Shown in pieces: positions 8,018-17,767 of a stretch of DNA of 52,014 bases. The DNA lies in the NCBI GenBank assembly GCA_018970725.1, contig JAGWVU010000032.1, forward strand, positions 1-52,014. Reading direction: 5' to 3'. The stretch comes from Verrucomicrobiota bacterium (lineage in GTDB: Bacteria > Verrucomicrobiota > Verrucomicrobiia > Verrucomicrobiales > DEV007). Numbering within the stretch: the stretch's first letter is position 1; each line of letters starts with the position of its first letter. A program made the position numbers and the translations under genes. The notes under the pieces are model-generated. The model did no database searches. It was not told the origin of the DNA and saw nothing but the letters and a program-made list of their open reading frames with translations.

Positions 8018-11000
8018 ATGCTGGATTCCGTCGACTCTTCTCCTGCGGTTCGCGACACTCTGCGAGGATTTCCATGGCGCACTGATTTCAGCGAGATCAC
8101 GATCCAACGGGGGCGGGCCTATGCGGCTCGCGAGCGCGCGTTGGTCACTTCCGTCAGTGTGACGGACGAGGGCTGGGAGGTCGCGGGACGGGTCCGGGGC
8201 AGCCGTTCCACTCCCTACCTGACCACCCTGTATGTCCCCTTCGGCGGGAGAGGTGAGGATCTGGCGACGAGCTGTTCCTGCCCAATGGGCGCGGGCTGCA
8301 AGCACGCGGTCGCTCTCATCGAAACCCTTTTGGCGGAGACCGGTCCGGCGGTGGGGAAGCCCGGCCCGGTGCCATCGAAAGGGGGAGAGGCAGCCGCGGC
8401 CTCGGTGCCATCCTCGTTGCCGACGGATCTTCGGCACTGGATCGATGTTTCGCTGGGGGAAGGCGAGGGTGGGCGGAGCGGCGTTCCCCATGCCGATGGC
8501 GACCGGAGGGTGCGCTATTCCTTTCACCTCGGGGCCAGCGCGGTGAAAGAGCGGGGCGGAGTGGCGCGTCTCACCCTTCTGGCCTTCCCCGTTTCTGGCA
8601 AGGACCGGACGACCGGGCAGCGGGCTTTGGAGCGTGGCGTGGGACGCGGGTCTTATCCGGCCTGGCTTTCTGAGGTTGACGTCCGTTTGGTGCAGGAAAT
8701 GGAGAGCCTCTCCAATACCAAGCTGGAAGGCACCTTCGGTGCCGCTGGGATGGTGCCGCGGGGACGGTTTTGGTCGCTCCTGACCGATGACATTCTGGCC
8801 ACCGGCCGGGCGATTTGGGGAGGGGACGCAGAGGCGCTTCTCCAAAACGGACCCCCGCGTGAGCTGGAACCCCATTGGATCGCGGAATCCGCCGGAGGCA
8901 GGCTCCTGACGGCGGTTCGCTTTCTCGATTCCCAAAAACCGGCCGTGGTTTTGGGGACCACGCCTCTGCGGTATCTGGATCCGGAGTCGCTCACGGTGGG
9001 GGCGGCGGTTTGGCAGCAGAAGGTGGATGCGGTGCAATGGATGTCCGCCCCCGCGGTTGAACCGGCCCAAATGGGGAGGGTCAGCGAGCGGATGGCGTCG
9101 GTGGGATGGACCCCTGCGCTCCGTCCGGTCGAACTGAAAATCCGGGACCTGGATGTGGAGGAGGCTCCGCTCGTGCTGCGCCTCGTGCTGACCCGGCTCA
9201 AGGTGAAGCTGCGGAGCCATCCGGGGTATTTTGGAGCATGGCCGACCACTTCCGTCACGCGGGAGCTTCCCGTGGCCCTCTTTCAAGCGCGTTACGGATC
9301 CCTGATGGTCTCCAATCCCGTGGATGATGCGGGGGCAATTTTGACCGAGGTGACCGCGTCCGAGATTCTCCGGGTCACAAGGAACTTGGAGCGGGAGTCG
9401 GGGTATGCGTCGCTTTTCCAAGCGGCTGGCTTAAAACCGGTGACGGAGGTGGTCCATCTTGACCCCCGGGACCACCGGGTTCCGGGGAACGCCTTCACTC
9501 TGGCGCAGCAGGCGTCATTGCCCGAGCGGGACGCGGACGCATGGTATGCTTTCCAAGGGGTGGTCCCGAAGTTACGGGAGATGGGGTGGGAGGTCGAGGT
9601 CCGACCGGACTTCGGCATGGAACTGACCGAGGTGGATGATCTGTGGACCGATCTCGAGGCGGAGGGGCAGGAGGATTGGTTCCGTTTTGACGTCGGGATC
9701 CAGGTGGCAGGCCAGCGGATCAGTTTGTTACCGGTCTTGCGGGAGATCGCCGGGTTGTATGATTTTCAGAAAGACCTGGCGAAGCTGCTGGAGGCACGTG
9801 AAGAGGACACGGTGCCGATCAAACTTCCGGACCACGGCATGGTGGTCGGGTTTCCGGCGAAGCGGCTCGGGCAGTTGTTGCTCTCGCTGTTGCAGTTGTT
9901 TGAGCCGACCTCCGGAGAGGGGGCGACGGTGCACAAGCTCGGGGCGGCCCGTTTGGCTTGGCTTCTTCCCGATCTTGAGGGGGAAACCGCGAAGAGGCTG
10001 CGTCAGCTCGGGGAGCGATTGGCGGATTTCAAGGGCGTGACCCGGGTCAAGGCACCGCGGTCGCTCAAGGCGGCTTTGCGAGGCTATCAGGTGGACGGCT
10101 TGAGCTGGTTGCAGTTCCTCCGGACGCACGGGCTGGGCGGCATTCTGGCGGATGACATGGGCCTGGGGAAAACGGTGCAGACCCTGGCCCATCTTCTGGT
10201 GGAGAAAAAGGAGGGCCGTCTGGACCGTCCCTGTCTCATCGTTGCGCCGACCAGTGTGGTGGGCAACTGGGCGGCGGAGGCGGCTCGTTTTGCGCCGGGG
10301 TTGCGCGTTTTGGTCTCCCAGGGGGCGGACCGTCAGGCCGGGTTCGAGCGGATTCCGCAGCATGACCTCGTGATCACCAGTTACGCCCTGTTGCCCCGGG
10401 ATGAGGAAGTGATCGGCTCCCACCAGTATCACTATGTGATCCTCGACGAGGCGCAATACATCAAGAATCCGGTCTCCAAGATGGCGCAGGCGGCACGGGC
10501 GTTGCAGACCCGGCACCGTCTTTGTTTGACCGGAACCCCGATGGAAAATCATCTGGGGGAGCTTTGGAGTCTCTTCGCCTTTCTCATGCCTGGATTTCTC
10601 GGGGACCAGGATTCCTTCCGGAAGAACTGGAGGAAGCCGATCGAGTCCGGGGAAGACGGGCAACGGCGGGAAGTCCTCGCCAAACGGGTGGCGCCGTTGA
10701 TGTTGCGCCGCACCCGTGGCCAGGTCCTGGAGGAATTGCCGCCGCGGACGGACATTGTCCGGAGCGTGGCCCTGAGCCGGCCGCAGACGGAACTCTACGA
10801 GGTGGTGCGGGCCGCGATGGACAAGCGGGTTCGTGAGGCCATCCGGGCCAAGGGCTTGGCCCAGTCCCAAATCGTGGTGCTGGACGCGCTGCTCAAGTTG
10901 CGCCAGATCTGCTGTGATCCCCGGCTCTTGAAGTTGCCGGCGGCCCGCAAGGTCAAGGAATCCGCCAAACTTGAATCATTCCGTGAGCTGGTCACCGGTC

Positions 11001-11485
11001 TGGTGGCGGAGGGGCGCCGGATTCTGGTCTTTTCCCAGTTCACCTCGATGCTGGAACTGTTGGAAGCCTGTCTGGCCAAGGAAAAGATCCCCAGCATCAA
11101 GCTGACCGGGGACACTCCGGGGAATGAACGGACCGAGCTGGTCGATGCCTTTCAAGCCGGCAAAGCTCCGGTGTTCTTCATCAGCCTGAAGGCGGGCGGT
11201 TCGGGTTTGAACCTCACCACGGCTGACACGGTGATCCATTACGATCCGTGGTGGAACCCGGCGGTCGAGGAGCAGGCGACGGGTCGGGCCCACCGGATGG
11301 GGCAAATGAATCCGGTTTTCGTCTACCGGCTGATCACCGAGGGGACGATCGAGGAACGGATACTCCAATTGCAAACCCGCAAGGCGGCCATCGCCGCGGC
11401 GATCTTGGAAGGGCAATCCGGGGAGCCGGGGCAAGGTCTGGCGATTGAACGCGCTGATTTGGAAATGCTGCTGGCACCGCTCTGA
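8018..11485 (+). CDS. SWIM zinc-finger SNF2-family helicase
   Basis: This is a 1155-residue DEAD-like Swi2/Snf2 translocase. An N-terminal SWIM zinc finger has Cys86, Cys88, Cys94 and His96 (CSCPMGAGCKH). A long bacterial SNF2-associated region fills about 100-680. The ATPase part shows motif I (DDMGLGKT) from residue 712, motif II DEAQ at about 810-813, and a helicase C-terminal domain from about 1000 with VFSQFTSMLELLE and a GRAHRMGQ motif VI. These proteins move on double-stranded DNA and remodel DNA-protein complexes; in bacteria they link to transcription recycling or repair. The ATG at 8018 is preferred over the GTG at 7991, which lies inside an inverted repeat, but neither has a good ribosome site. 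No restriction or defence genes are adjacent. Confidence 0.92.
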   Translation: MLDSVDSSPAVRDTLRGFPWRTDFSEITIQRGRAYAARERALVTSVSVTDEGWEVAGRVRGSRSTPYLTTLYVPFGGRGEDLATSCSCPMGAGCKHAVALIETLLAETGPAVGKPGPVPSKGGEAAAASVPSSLPTDLRHWIDVSLGEGEGGRSGVPHADGDRRVRYSFHLGASAVKERGGVARLTLLAFPVSGKDRTTGQRALERGVGRGSYPAWLSEVDVRLVQEMESLSNTKLEGTFGAAGMVPRGRFWSLLTDDILATGRAIWGGDAEALLQNGPPRELEPHWIAESAGGRLLTAVRFLDSQKPAVVLGTTPLRYLDPESLTVGAAVWQQKVDAVQWMSAPAVEPAQMGRVSERMASVGWTPALRPVELKIRDLDVEEAPLVLRLVLTRLKVKLRSHPGYFGAWPTTSVTRELPVALFQARYGSLMVSNPVDDAGAILTEVTASEILRVTRNLERESGYASLFQAAGLKPVTEVVHLDPRDHRVPGNAFTLAQQASLPERDADAWYAFQGVVPKLREMGWEVEVRPDFGMELTEVDDLWTDLEAEGQEDWFRFDVGIQVAGQRISLLPVLREIAGLYDFQKDLAKLLEAREEDTVPIKLPDHGMVVGFPAKRLGQLLLSLLQLFEPTSGEGATVHKLGAARLAWLLPDLEGETAKRLRQLGERLADFKGVTRVKAPRSLKAALRGYQVDGLSWLQFLRTHGLGGILADDMGLGKTVQTLAHLLVEKKEGRLDRPCLIVAPTSVVGNWAAEAARFAPGLRVLVSQGADRQAGFERIPQHDLVITSYALLPRDEEVIGSHQYHYVILDEAQYIKNPVSKMAQAARALQTRHRLCLTGTPMENHLGELWSLFAFLMPGFLGDQDSFRKNWRKPIESGEDGQRREVLAKRVAPLMLRRTRGQVLEELPPRTDIVRSVALSRPQTELYEVVRAAMDKRVREAIRAKGLAQSQIVVLDALLKLRQICCDPRLLKLPAARKVKESAKLESFRELVTGLVAEGRRILVFSQFTSMLELLEACLAKEKIPSIKLTGDTPGNERTELVDAFQAGKAPVFFISLKAGGSGLNLTTADTVIHYDPWWNPAVEEQATGRAHRMGQMNPVFVYRLITEGTIEERILQLQTRKAAIAAAILEGQSGEPGQGLAIERADLEMLLAPL

Positions 11486-11558
11486 AGACTCGGAAAACTC
11501 CGGTTGCATGAAAGCCGGACGGCTGATCCCCGTGTGACAATGGAGTGTTTTTTTGCTG

Positions 11559-13862
11559 ATGAAGTCCCTTCCGGTCACCTTCGCCCTTCTATCCGCCCTC
11601 TCCGTCGCCCACGGGGCGGAGCCGGTGCGCTTCAACCGGGACGTCCGCCCGATTCTGGCGGAGAATTGTTTCGCGTGCCACGGTTTCGATCAGAAGGGGC
11701 GGAAAGCCGACCTCCGGTTGGATGTCAGGGAAGGAGCACTGTCCGTTCTGTCGGCGGAGCATCCGGAGGAAAGCGAATTGCTGGCCCGGATCTTCGCGGA
11801 GGATGGCGAGGAGTTGATGCCCCCCGGGAAAACCGGCAAGCGGCTCACTGCCGCGCAGAAAGAGACATTGCGGAGATGGATTGCGGAGGGAGCGGTTTAC
11901 GAGAAACATTGGGCTTTCGAGCCTCCGAAGACTGCGCCCGGGCTTGAGAGAGAAGGCGGGGCGGTGATTGACGCCCTGGTCCGGAAGAGGCTGGAAGTCG
12001 AAGGGCTGACTCCCTCTCCGGAGGCGGATCCGGAGACCTTGATCCGACGGGTATCCTTGGATCTCACCGGTCTGCCTCCCTCTCCCGAGGAGATCGATGC
12101 CTTCCTCCATGCCCGGAAGAGCGATCCTGAGAAGGCCTACGGTGAGTTGGTCGAACGCTTGCTGCAGAGCCCGCATCATGGGGAGCGGTGGGCGCGTTGG
12201 TGGCTCGATCAGGCGCGCTATGCGGACAGCAACGGATACTCCATCGACGCGCCCCGCCAGATTTGGAAGTATCGGGACTGGGTCATCGGTGCGTTGAATG
12301 AGGGGATGCCGTTCGACCGGTTCACCATCGAACAGTTGGCTGGGGACCTGCTGCCGGGAGCGACGGAAAGCCAGAGGATCGCCACCGGCTTTCACCGGAA
12401 CACGCAGATCAATCAGGAGGGTGGGATCGACAAGGAGCAATTCCGGATCGACAGCGTGTTTGATCGGGTGGCTACAACGGGGACGGTATGGCTCGGGCTG
12501 ACCATCGGGTGTGCCCAGTGTCATGATCACAAGTTTGATCCGATCGAGCAGCGGGAGTATTATCGGCTCTTCGCCTTTCTCAACAGCCAGGAGGAACCAT
12601 TCCTCAAGGTATCCAGTCCCGGCGTGGACTTCAGCGCGATGACGGCGGAATCGAAGGCGTTGGAAAAGCAGATCACGGAATACATGGAGAAACACGCCGC
12701 CGATCTGGCGGCTTGGGAAGCGGCCTCGACTCCGGAAAGCCGGAAGGTGCTGCCCTCGTCGACCACGGCGATTCTCAAGGTTCCGGCCGCGAAGCGCTCG
12801 TTCGCCCAGAAGCGGACCTTGTTTGCGGCGAGCCTCGGGGGAGTGGGGCCCTTCCGGGTGTTGAATGACCGGTATACGGAGCTGGATACCGTTTTGAATG
12901 GCGGGGTGACCACCTTGGTGCTCGCGGAGTCGGCCGCGCCGCGCAAAACCCATCTTCTCATCAAGGGGGATTTCACCCGGCCCGCGGAGGAAGTCCAGCC
13001 GGGGACTCCGGCGGTGCTGCATCCATTCGCGGCGTCTGCGGACCGGAGACCGAACCGGCTCGATCTGGCCCGCTGGATCATGAACACGGAAAATCCGCTC
13101 ACGGCGCGGGTCATCGTGAACCGGGTCTGGCAGCAATACTTTGGCCGGGGGCTGGTGGAGACGGAGAATGATTTCGGCATGCAGGGAACCGCTCCTTCCC
13201 ACCCCGAGCTTTTGGACTGGCTGGCGATACGGTTCCGGGATGGAGGGTGGAACCTCAAGGAGCTGCATCGGATGATCACGACGTCGCAGACCTATCGGCA
13301 GAGTTCGGTGCAGCGGGTGGATTCACGGGAGAAAGATCCGGGAAACCATCTGTTGGCGCGGCAGCAGCGCCTGAGGCTTGATGCGGAGATCGTCCGGGAC
13401 GTCGCTCTGGCGGCGAGCGGCTTGTTTGCGCCGAAGATCGGTGGGCCGCCCGTGTATCCGCCGATTCCGGACGGGGTGATGGGTCAAGGGCAGGTGAAGC
13501 GCACGTGGACGCTCAGCAAGGGGGAGGACCGGTATCGGCGGGGGCTTTACACGTTTGTTTACCGGGCTTCGCCGCCGCCTTCGTTGACGGTGTTCGATGC
13601 TCCTGACGGATACAGCACCTGCACCCGGCGGATCCGGAGCAATACCCCGCTGCAGGCGCTCACCTTGTTGAACGACGCCGCGTTCCACGAGTGTGCCAAT
13701 GCCTTGGGCGGCTTGATCCAGCGCGAGGGCGCGGAGCAGGCCTTCCGCCGTTGCACCTCGCGGAGACCGGGCGGGGAGGAATTGGCCGTTATCTCCAGGC
13801 TTCCACCCCCGGATGCCGCCCGGGTGCTGCTGAATCTTGATGAAACTGTGACCCGCGAATGA
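11559..13862 (+). CDS. Secreted PSD1-type protein: cytochrome c-like domain, DUF1549, DUF1553
   Basis: The product has 767 residues from the ATG at 11559; a TTG two codons earlier is possible. A signal peptide covers about residues 1-20. It is followed by a planctomycete-type cytochrome c domain with one heme-binding CxxCH (Cys37, Cys40, His41). DUF1549 occupies roughly residues 125-330 and includes the family's second Cys pair in GCAQCHDHKFDP. DUF1553 follows at about 490-745. These periplasmic proteins are expanded in Planctomycetes and Verrucomicrobia and are usually paired with a DUF1501 partner, as here, where the stop overlaps the next start by four bases (ATGA). They are suspected to act in polysaccharide use or redox chemistry, but no reaction is established. 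Domain calls are secure; function is open. Confidence 0.9.
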   Translation: MKSLPVTFALLSALSVAHGAEPVRFNRDVRPILAENCFACHGFDQKGRKADLRLDVREGALSVLSAEHPEESELLARIFAEDGEELMPPGKTGKRLTAAQKETLRRWIAEGAVYEKHWAFEPPKTAPGLEREGGAVIDALVRKRLEVEGLTPSPEADPETLIRRVSLDLTGLPPSPEEIDAFLHARKSDPEKAYGELVERLLQSPHHGERWARWWLDQARYADSNGYSIDAPRQIWKYRDWVIGALNEGMPFDRFTIEQLAGDLLPGATESQRIATGFHRNTQINQEGGIDKEQFRIDSVFDRVATTGTVWLGLTIGCAQCHDHKFDPIEQREYYRLFAFLNSQEEPFLKVSSPGVDFSAMTAESKALEKQITEYMEKHAADLAAWEAASTPESRKVLPSSTTAILKVPAAKRSFAQKRTLFAASLGGVGPFRVLNDRYTELDTVLNGGVTTLVLAESAAPRKTHLLIKGDFTRPAEEVQPGTPAVLHPFAASADRRPNRLDLARWIMNTENPLTARVIVNRVWQQYFGRGLVETENDFGMQGTAPSHPELLDWLAIRFRDGGWNLKELHRMITTSQTYRQSSVQRVDSREKDPGNHLLARQQRLRLDAEIVRDVALAASGLFAPKIGGPPVYPPIPDGVMGQGQVKRTWTLSKGEDRYRRGLYTFVYRASPPPSLTVFDAPDGYSTCTRRIRSNTPLQALTLLNDAAFHECANALGGLIQREGAEQAFRRCTSRRPGGEELAVISRLPPPDAARVLLNLDETVTRE

Positions 13863-15274
13863 ACCCGCACGATCTCTCTTCCCAAAGGCTGCGTGATCTG
13901 ACCCGACGGCATTTTTTCAGCCGATGCTCGATTGGAGTGGGTTCGATGGCGCTGGGCTCTCTCCTGGCCGGGAACCCCAGGACGCATTTTCCGGCCCGGG
14001 CCAAGCACGTGATTTTTCTCTTCATGGCGGGTGGACCGTCCCAATTGGAGACCTTCTCCTACCGGCCGAAGCTCACGGAATTGAATGGAAAGCCGATCCC
14101 CGAGAGCTATGTGAAGGGAAAGCGGTTTGCCTTCATGGACAGCAGCCACCGGAGTGAATTGCTGGGGCCGACGGTGGGATTCAAGCAGCATGGCCAGAGC
14201 GGGGCGTGGGTGAGCGATTATCTGCCGCACCTCGCCGGAATCGTGGACGAGTTGGCCATCGTGAAGACCTGCAAGACGGAACTCTTCAACCACGCACCGG
14301 CCAAGTTGTTCATGAATACCGGGAGCGGTCTTTTCGGCCGTCCGAGCATGGGGGCCTGGGTGACCTATGGATTGGGAAGTGAATGCGATGATCTTCCCGG
14401 GTTCGTGGTTTTGCAGAGCGGGCCCCGTGGTCCGCGCGGCGGAGCGGTGCTATGGGGCAGCGGGATGTTGCCCACGACCTATCAAGGCGTGCCTTTGCGG
14501 AATCAGGGAGACCCCATCGTCAATCTTTCCACTCCTTCCGGGATCACTCCGGAGCGTCAGCGCCGGGTGGTGGATGCCGTCCGCGAACTGAACCTGAAGC
14601 GCATGGTGGAGACCGGGGATGATGAGATCTCCACCCGGATCAATGCCTATGAGATGGCTTATCGCATGCAGACGAGCGCGCCTGAACTCATGGACATCAG
14701 CGGGGAGGGACAGGCGACCCTCGATCTCTACGGGGTCAAGGATCCCAAGGAGCCGAGTTACGCCCGAAACTGCTTGCTTGCCCGCCGGCTCGTGGAGCGT
14801 GGCGTCCGCTTTGTGCAGCTCTACGACACGAATTGGGACCACCACGGCGGCGCCACGGAGAATCTTCAGAAGCACATGCCGGAGAAGTGCCGGGACATCG
14901 ATCAGGCTTCAGCCGCTTTGGTGCTGGATTTGAAGCAGCGCGGGTTGCTCGAAGATACCGTGGTCATTTGGGGTGGGGAATTCGGACGCACCCCGATGGG
15001 AGAAGTGCGCGAGGCGACCGGCCGGAACCATCACATCGACGCCTTCACCATGTGGCTGGCCGGCGGTGGGTTCCGGGGCGGGGTGACCTACGGTGAAACC
15101 GATGAATTTGGCTTCGGAGCGGTGGAAAATCCGGTCCATGTCCATGATCTCCACGCCACCATTCTCCATCAATTGGGGTTGGATCACGAGCGGTTGAGTG
15201 TCCGGTCGCAAGGCTTGGATTTCCGCCTCACGGGGGTCGATCCCGCTCACGTGGTCCGGGATCTGCTCGCCTGA
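13859..15274 (+). CDS. DUF1501 protein, Tat-exported
   Basis: This 471-residue protein starts in an ATGA overlap with the DUF1549/DUF1553 gene. Its N-terminus has a twin-arginine signal (TRRHFFSR at about residues 15-22, then a hydrophobic stretch to residue 38), so it is probably folded before export. The body is the DUF1501 fold, an alkaline-phosphatase-like/sulfatase-like family. Supporting motifs are FLFMAGGPSQLETF near residue 55, YDTNWDHHGG near 320, and GEFGRTPMGE near 375, which carry candidate metal ligands. The translational coupling implies that the two proteins work together in the periplasm. A second such pair lies at 43016-46401. No substrate has been established for the family. 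Confidence 0.9.
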   Translation: MNPHDLSSQRLRDLTRRHFFSRCSIGVGSMALGSLLAGNPRTHFPARAKHVIFLFMAGGPSQLETFSYRPKLTELNGKPIPESYVKGKRFAFMDSSHRSELLGPTVGFKQHGQSGAWVSDYLPHLAGIVDELAIVKTCKTELFNHAPAKLFMNTGSGLFGRPSMGAWVTYGLGSECDDLPGFVVLQSGPRGPRGGAVLWGSGMLPTTYQGVPLRNQGDPIVNLSTPSGITPERQRRVVDAVRELNLKRMVETGDDEISTRINAYEMAYRMQTSAPELMDISGEGQATLDLYGVKDPKEPSYARNCLLARRLVERGVRFVQLYDTNWDHHGGATENLQKHMPEKCRDIDQASAALVLDLKQRGLLEDTVVIWGGEFGRTPMGEVREATGRNHHIDAFTMWLAGGGFRGGVTYGETDEFGFGAVENPVHVHDLHATILHQLGLDHERLSVRSQGLDFRLTGVDPAHVVRDLLA

Positions 15275-15308
15275 GACCGGCGGTGATGGCCGGAAGACGG
15301 TTGCGGGG

Positions 15309-16652
15309 TTATTTGCCGATGCAAAAGCGGCTGAAGACGACGTCGAGGATCTCCTCGATATCCGTCCTGCCCACGATTTCCGCGAGTTGGTGCAGAGCCG
15401 AACGAAGATCGACGGCGGCCAGTTCCGGAGGGGAGGAAGCGGCAAGTTGGTCCAAGGCATCGCGCAGATGGTCCCGGGCCTTGTTGATCGCCTGAAGATG
15501 ACGGGCGTTGACGGCGAGGTTCCAAGCGTCGGGAGAGCCGGCGTGATCGCTGGTCAATCTGGCGACCACGGTGGCCTTGAGGTGCGCCAGTCCCTCACCG
15601 GTGAGGCAGGAAAGCGGGAGGATGTCCGGGGCTTGATTCCATCCCGGATCAAGGCCGAGATCCATCTTGTTGAGAATCCTCAGATGCAGGGCGCCGGGCG
15701 GCACCTCGACGGCGGACGGGCGGGGCGGGAGGTGGCCGTCACAAACCTCGAGGACCAATTCCGCCTCCTCAAGGCTTTTGCCGGTGCGGGCCATCCCTTG
15801 CAATTCGACGAGATCGGCGCTGTCCCGCAGACCGGCGGTGTCAATCAGGCGCAAGGGGATGCCCTCCAAATCGAGGACTTCTTCGAGGGTATCCCGGGTG
15901 GTCCCGGCGATTTCACTGACGATGGCCCGTTCAAAGCCCAAAAGAAGATTCAGGAGGCTTGATTTGCCGACGTTGGGAGAACCGCAAATCACGGTGGCCA
16001 CCCCCTCGCGGAGGATCCGGCCTTGGCGGGCGGTGGCGCGGAGTTGCTCGAGGCCGGACAAGACCGGGAGGATCCGGGCGTTGAGTTGCTCCCCTGTTTC
16101 CGGATCGATATCTTCTTCCGGGAAGTCGATCCATGCCTCGAGGTGGGCCAGCACCGCAATGAGAGCCTGGCGGAGGTGCTCGACGCGTTCACCGAGGTGC
16201 CCTTGGAGCTGGCGTTGGGCGCAGCGCAAGGCCAGATCGGTCTGTGCCGAGATGACGTCCATGACCGCCTCCGCCTGGGTGAGATCGAGTTTCCCATTGA
16301 GAAAAGCCCGTTGAGTGAACTCGCCGCCTTGCGCCGCCCGCGCTCCGGCGTGAAGCAAGCGGTCCAGAATGGCCCGGCTGACGAGGCGCCCACCATGGCA
16401 GGTGATTTCGACGGTGTCCTCCCCGGTGAAGCTCTTCGGGCCGGTGAACCGGGTGAGCAGCACTTCGTCGATCAGGGAACCATCCTCCCGCACGATGCGC
16501 CCGAAGATCTGGGTCCGGGGAGGGCCGGAGGGACCTCGGAAAACTTCGGTGGCGATGGGGAAGGCCCGGGGCCCGGAGAGACGCAGGATGGCCAGACCAC
16601 CTTGACCGGCGGGCGTGGCGAGGGCCGCGATGGTGTCCCGCTCCGGGTTCAA
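15309..16652 (-). CDS. mnmE: tRNA modification GTPase MnmE
   Basis: With MnmG, MnmE makes the 5-carboxymethylaminomethyl group on uridine 34 of certain tRNAs in the cytoplasm. The 447-residue product has the N-terminal tetrahydrofolate-binding domain (DTIAALATP at 6-14), a helical domain, and the G domain inserted within it. The P-loop GSPNVGKS is at 224-231, followed by DTAG and NKMD, and the protein ends in the invariant Cys-Ile-Gly-Lys. The length matches the family (E. coli 454). I chose a TTG start at 16652 because family members begin just before this point. That TTG overlaps the TGA stop of hisC (TTGA), suggesting coupled translation. An ATG at 16733 would add about 27 unrelated residues inside hisC. 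Confidence 0.95.
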   Translation of the reverse strand: MNPERDTIAALATPAGQGGLAILRLSGPRAFPIATEVFRGPSGPPRTQIFGRIVREDGSLIDEVLLTRFTGPKSFTGEDTVEITCHGGRLVSRAILDRLLHAGARAAQGGEFTQRAFLNGKLDLTQAEAVMDVISAQTDLALRCAQRQLQGHLGERVEHLRQALIAVLAHLEAWIDFPEEDIDPETGEQLNARILPVLSGLEQLRATARQGRILREGVATVICGSPNVGKSSLLNLLLGFERAIVSEIAGTTRDTLEEVLDLEGIPLRLIDTAGLRDSADLVELQGMARTGKSLEEAELVLEVCDGHLPPRPSAVEVPPGALHLRILNKMDLGLDPGWNQAPDILPLSCLTGEGLAHLKATVVARLTSDHAGSPDAWNLAVNARHLQAINKARDHLRDALDQLAASSPPELAAVDLRSALHQLAEIVGRTDIEEILDVVFSRFCIGK

Positions 16653-17767
16653 TGGGACGCGGCGAGAACCTCGCGGAGGGCGCTGATGCAGCGCTGATTC
16701 TGATCGGGCGTGCCGATGGAAATGCGCACCCAATCGGGCAGCTTGTAGCTTCGCATGGCCCGGAGGATGATGCCGCGCTGCATCATCCCGGCGAAGACAC
16801 GGTCACCGTCGCCGGTCCGGACGAGAATGAAGTTGGCGTGGCTGGGGACGAATTCCAAGCCCATCTCCCGGAACGCGTCCTCGTAGAAACGCAAGCCCTC
16901 CCAAGTCAGTTCGCGGGTGCGCTGCTGGTGTTCCTCGTCCTCCAGCCCGGCGAGTGCACCGGCTTGCGCGATGGAGTTGACGTTGAACGGTTGGCGGCAT
17001 TTCTGCAGGATGGCGGCCAATTCTTTCGGCGCAAGGCCGTAACCGACCCGGGTGCCCGCCAGTCCCTGGATCTTCGAAAACGTGCGCAGAATGACGATGT
17101 TCCGGCCCTCGCGAAGGTATTTCAGGGTATCCGGGGGATTCCGCAGGAATTCGTGGTAGGCTTCGTCGAAGACCACCACCACATGATCCGGGACCTGATC
17201 CATGAATCGGTCCAAGGCATCCTGATCGACCAAGGTGCCGGTGGGATTGTTCGGGTTGGCAATGAAGACCTCCTTGGTCCGGGCGTTGATGGCGGCGGCC
17301 ATCGCGGGCAAATCGTGGATGAAATCCGGATCCGGAACCTCGATCGTCTCCGCCCCGAAAAGGGTTGCCATCAGTTTGTAAACCACGAAAGCGTGCCGGG
17401 CGGCGATGACATTGTCTCCGGGGCGAAGGAAGGCGTGCCCGCAAAGTTCGATGATTTCATTGGACCCGTTGCCGAGGATGACGTTCTCCCGTTCCAGACC
17501 GAATTTGGCGGCGATGGCGTTGCGCAGTTTCCAGCCCCCGCCGTCCGGGTAAAGGTGGACGGACTTGGCCACTTCCTGCATGGCCAGAATCGCTTTCGGC
17601 GAAGGGCCGAGGGGATTCTCGTTGGAAGCCAGTTTGATGATGCTTTCCGGAGCAAGCCCGAGTTCCCGGGCAACATCCTCGATCGGCTTGCCCGGTTCGT
17701 AGGAAACGAGGTCGCGGAGTTGCGGGTTGGCGAACTCCCAGATGGAAGGCTCGGTGGCCAGGTTCAT
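16649..17767 (-). CDS. hisC: Histidinol-phosphate aminotransferase
   Basis: This 372-residue fold-type I PLP enzyme fits histidinol-phosphate aminotransferase, which converts imidazole acetol phosphate and glutamate to histidinol phosphate. Visible features are SNENPLGPSPKA near residue 48, NPNNPTG at 171-177, Asp201 and Tyr204 in the FDEAYHEF block, and the PLP lysine Lys232 in TFSKIQGLAG. The length is typical. It begins in an ATGA overlap with the upstream nucleotidyltransferase gene and ends overlapping mnmE, so all three are on one transcript. No other histidine gene is near, and some family members act on other substrates such as phenylalanine or tyrosine, so the exact substrate is less certain than the family. 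Confidence 0.88.
   Translation of the reverse strand: MNLATEPSIWEFANPQLRDLVSYEPGKPIEDVARELGLAPESIIKLASNENPLGPSPKAILAMQEVAKSVHLYPDGGGWKLRNAIAAKFGLERENVILGNGSNEIIELCGHAFLRPGDNVIAARHAFVVYKLMATLFGAETIEVPDPDFIHDLPAMAAAINARTKEVFIANPNNPTGTLVDQDALDRFMDQVPDHVVVVFDEAYHEFLRNPPDTLKYLREGRNIVILRTFSKIQGLAGTRVGYGLAPKELAAILQKCRQPFNVNSIAQAGALAGLEDEEHQQRTRELTWEGLRFYEDAFREMGLEFVPSHANFILVRTGDGDRVFAGMMQRGIILRAMRSYKLPDWVRISIGTPDQNQRCISALREVLAASH

Noticed and set aside
6290-9421. Minus-strand open frame of 1043 codons
   Set aside because: It lies opposite the HupE-like, sugar isomerase and SNF2 genes, is rich in Arg, Pro and Gly, and shows no domain; it is an antisense shadow caused by high GC.
15277-15293. CCGGC/GCCGG hairpin between convergent genes as a bidirectional terminator
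   Set aside because: The stem has only five pairs and no T run on either side.
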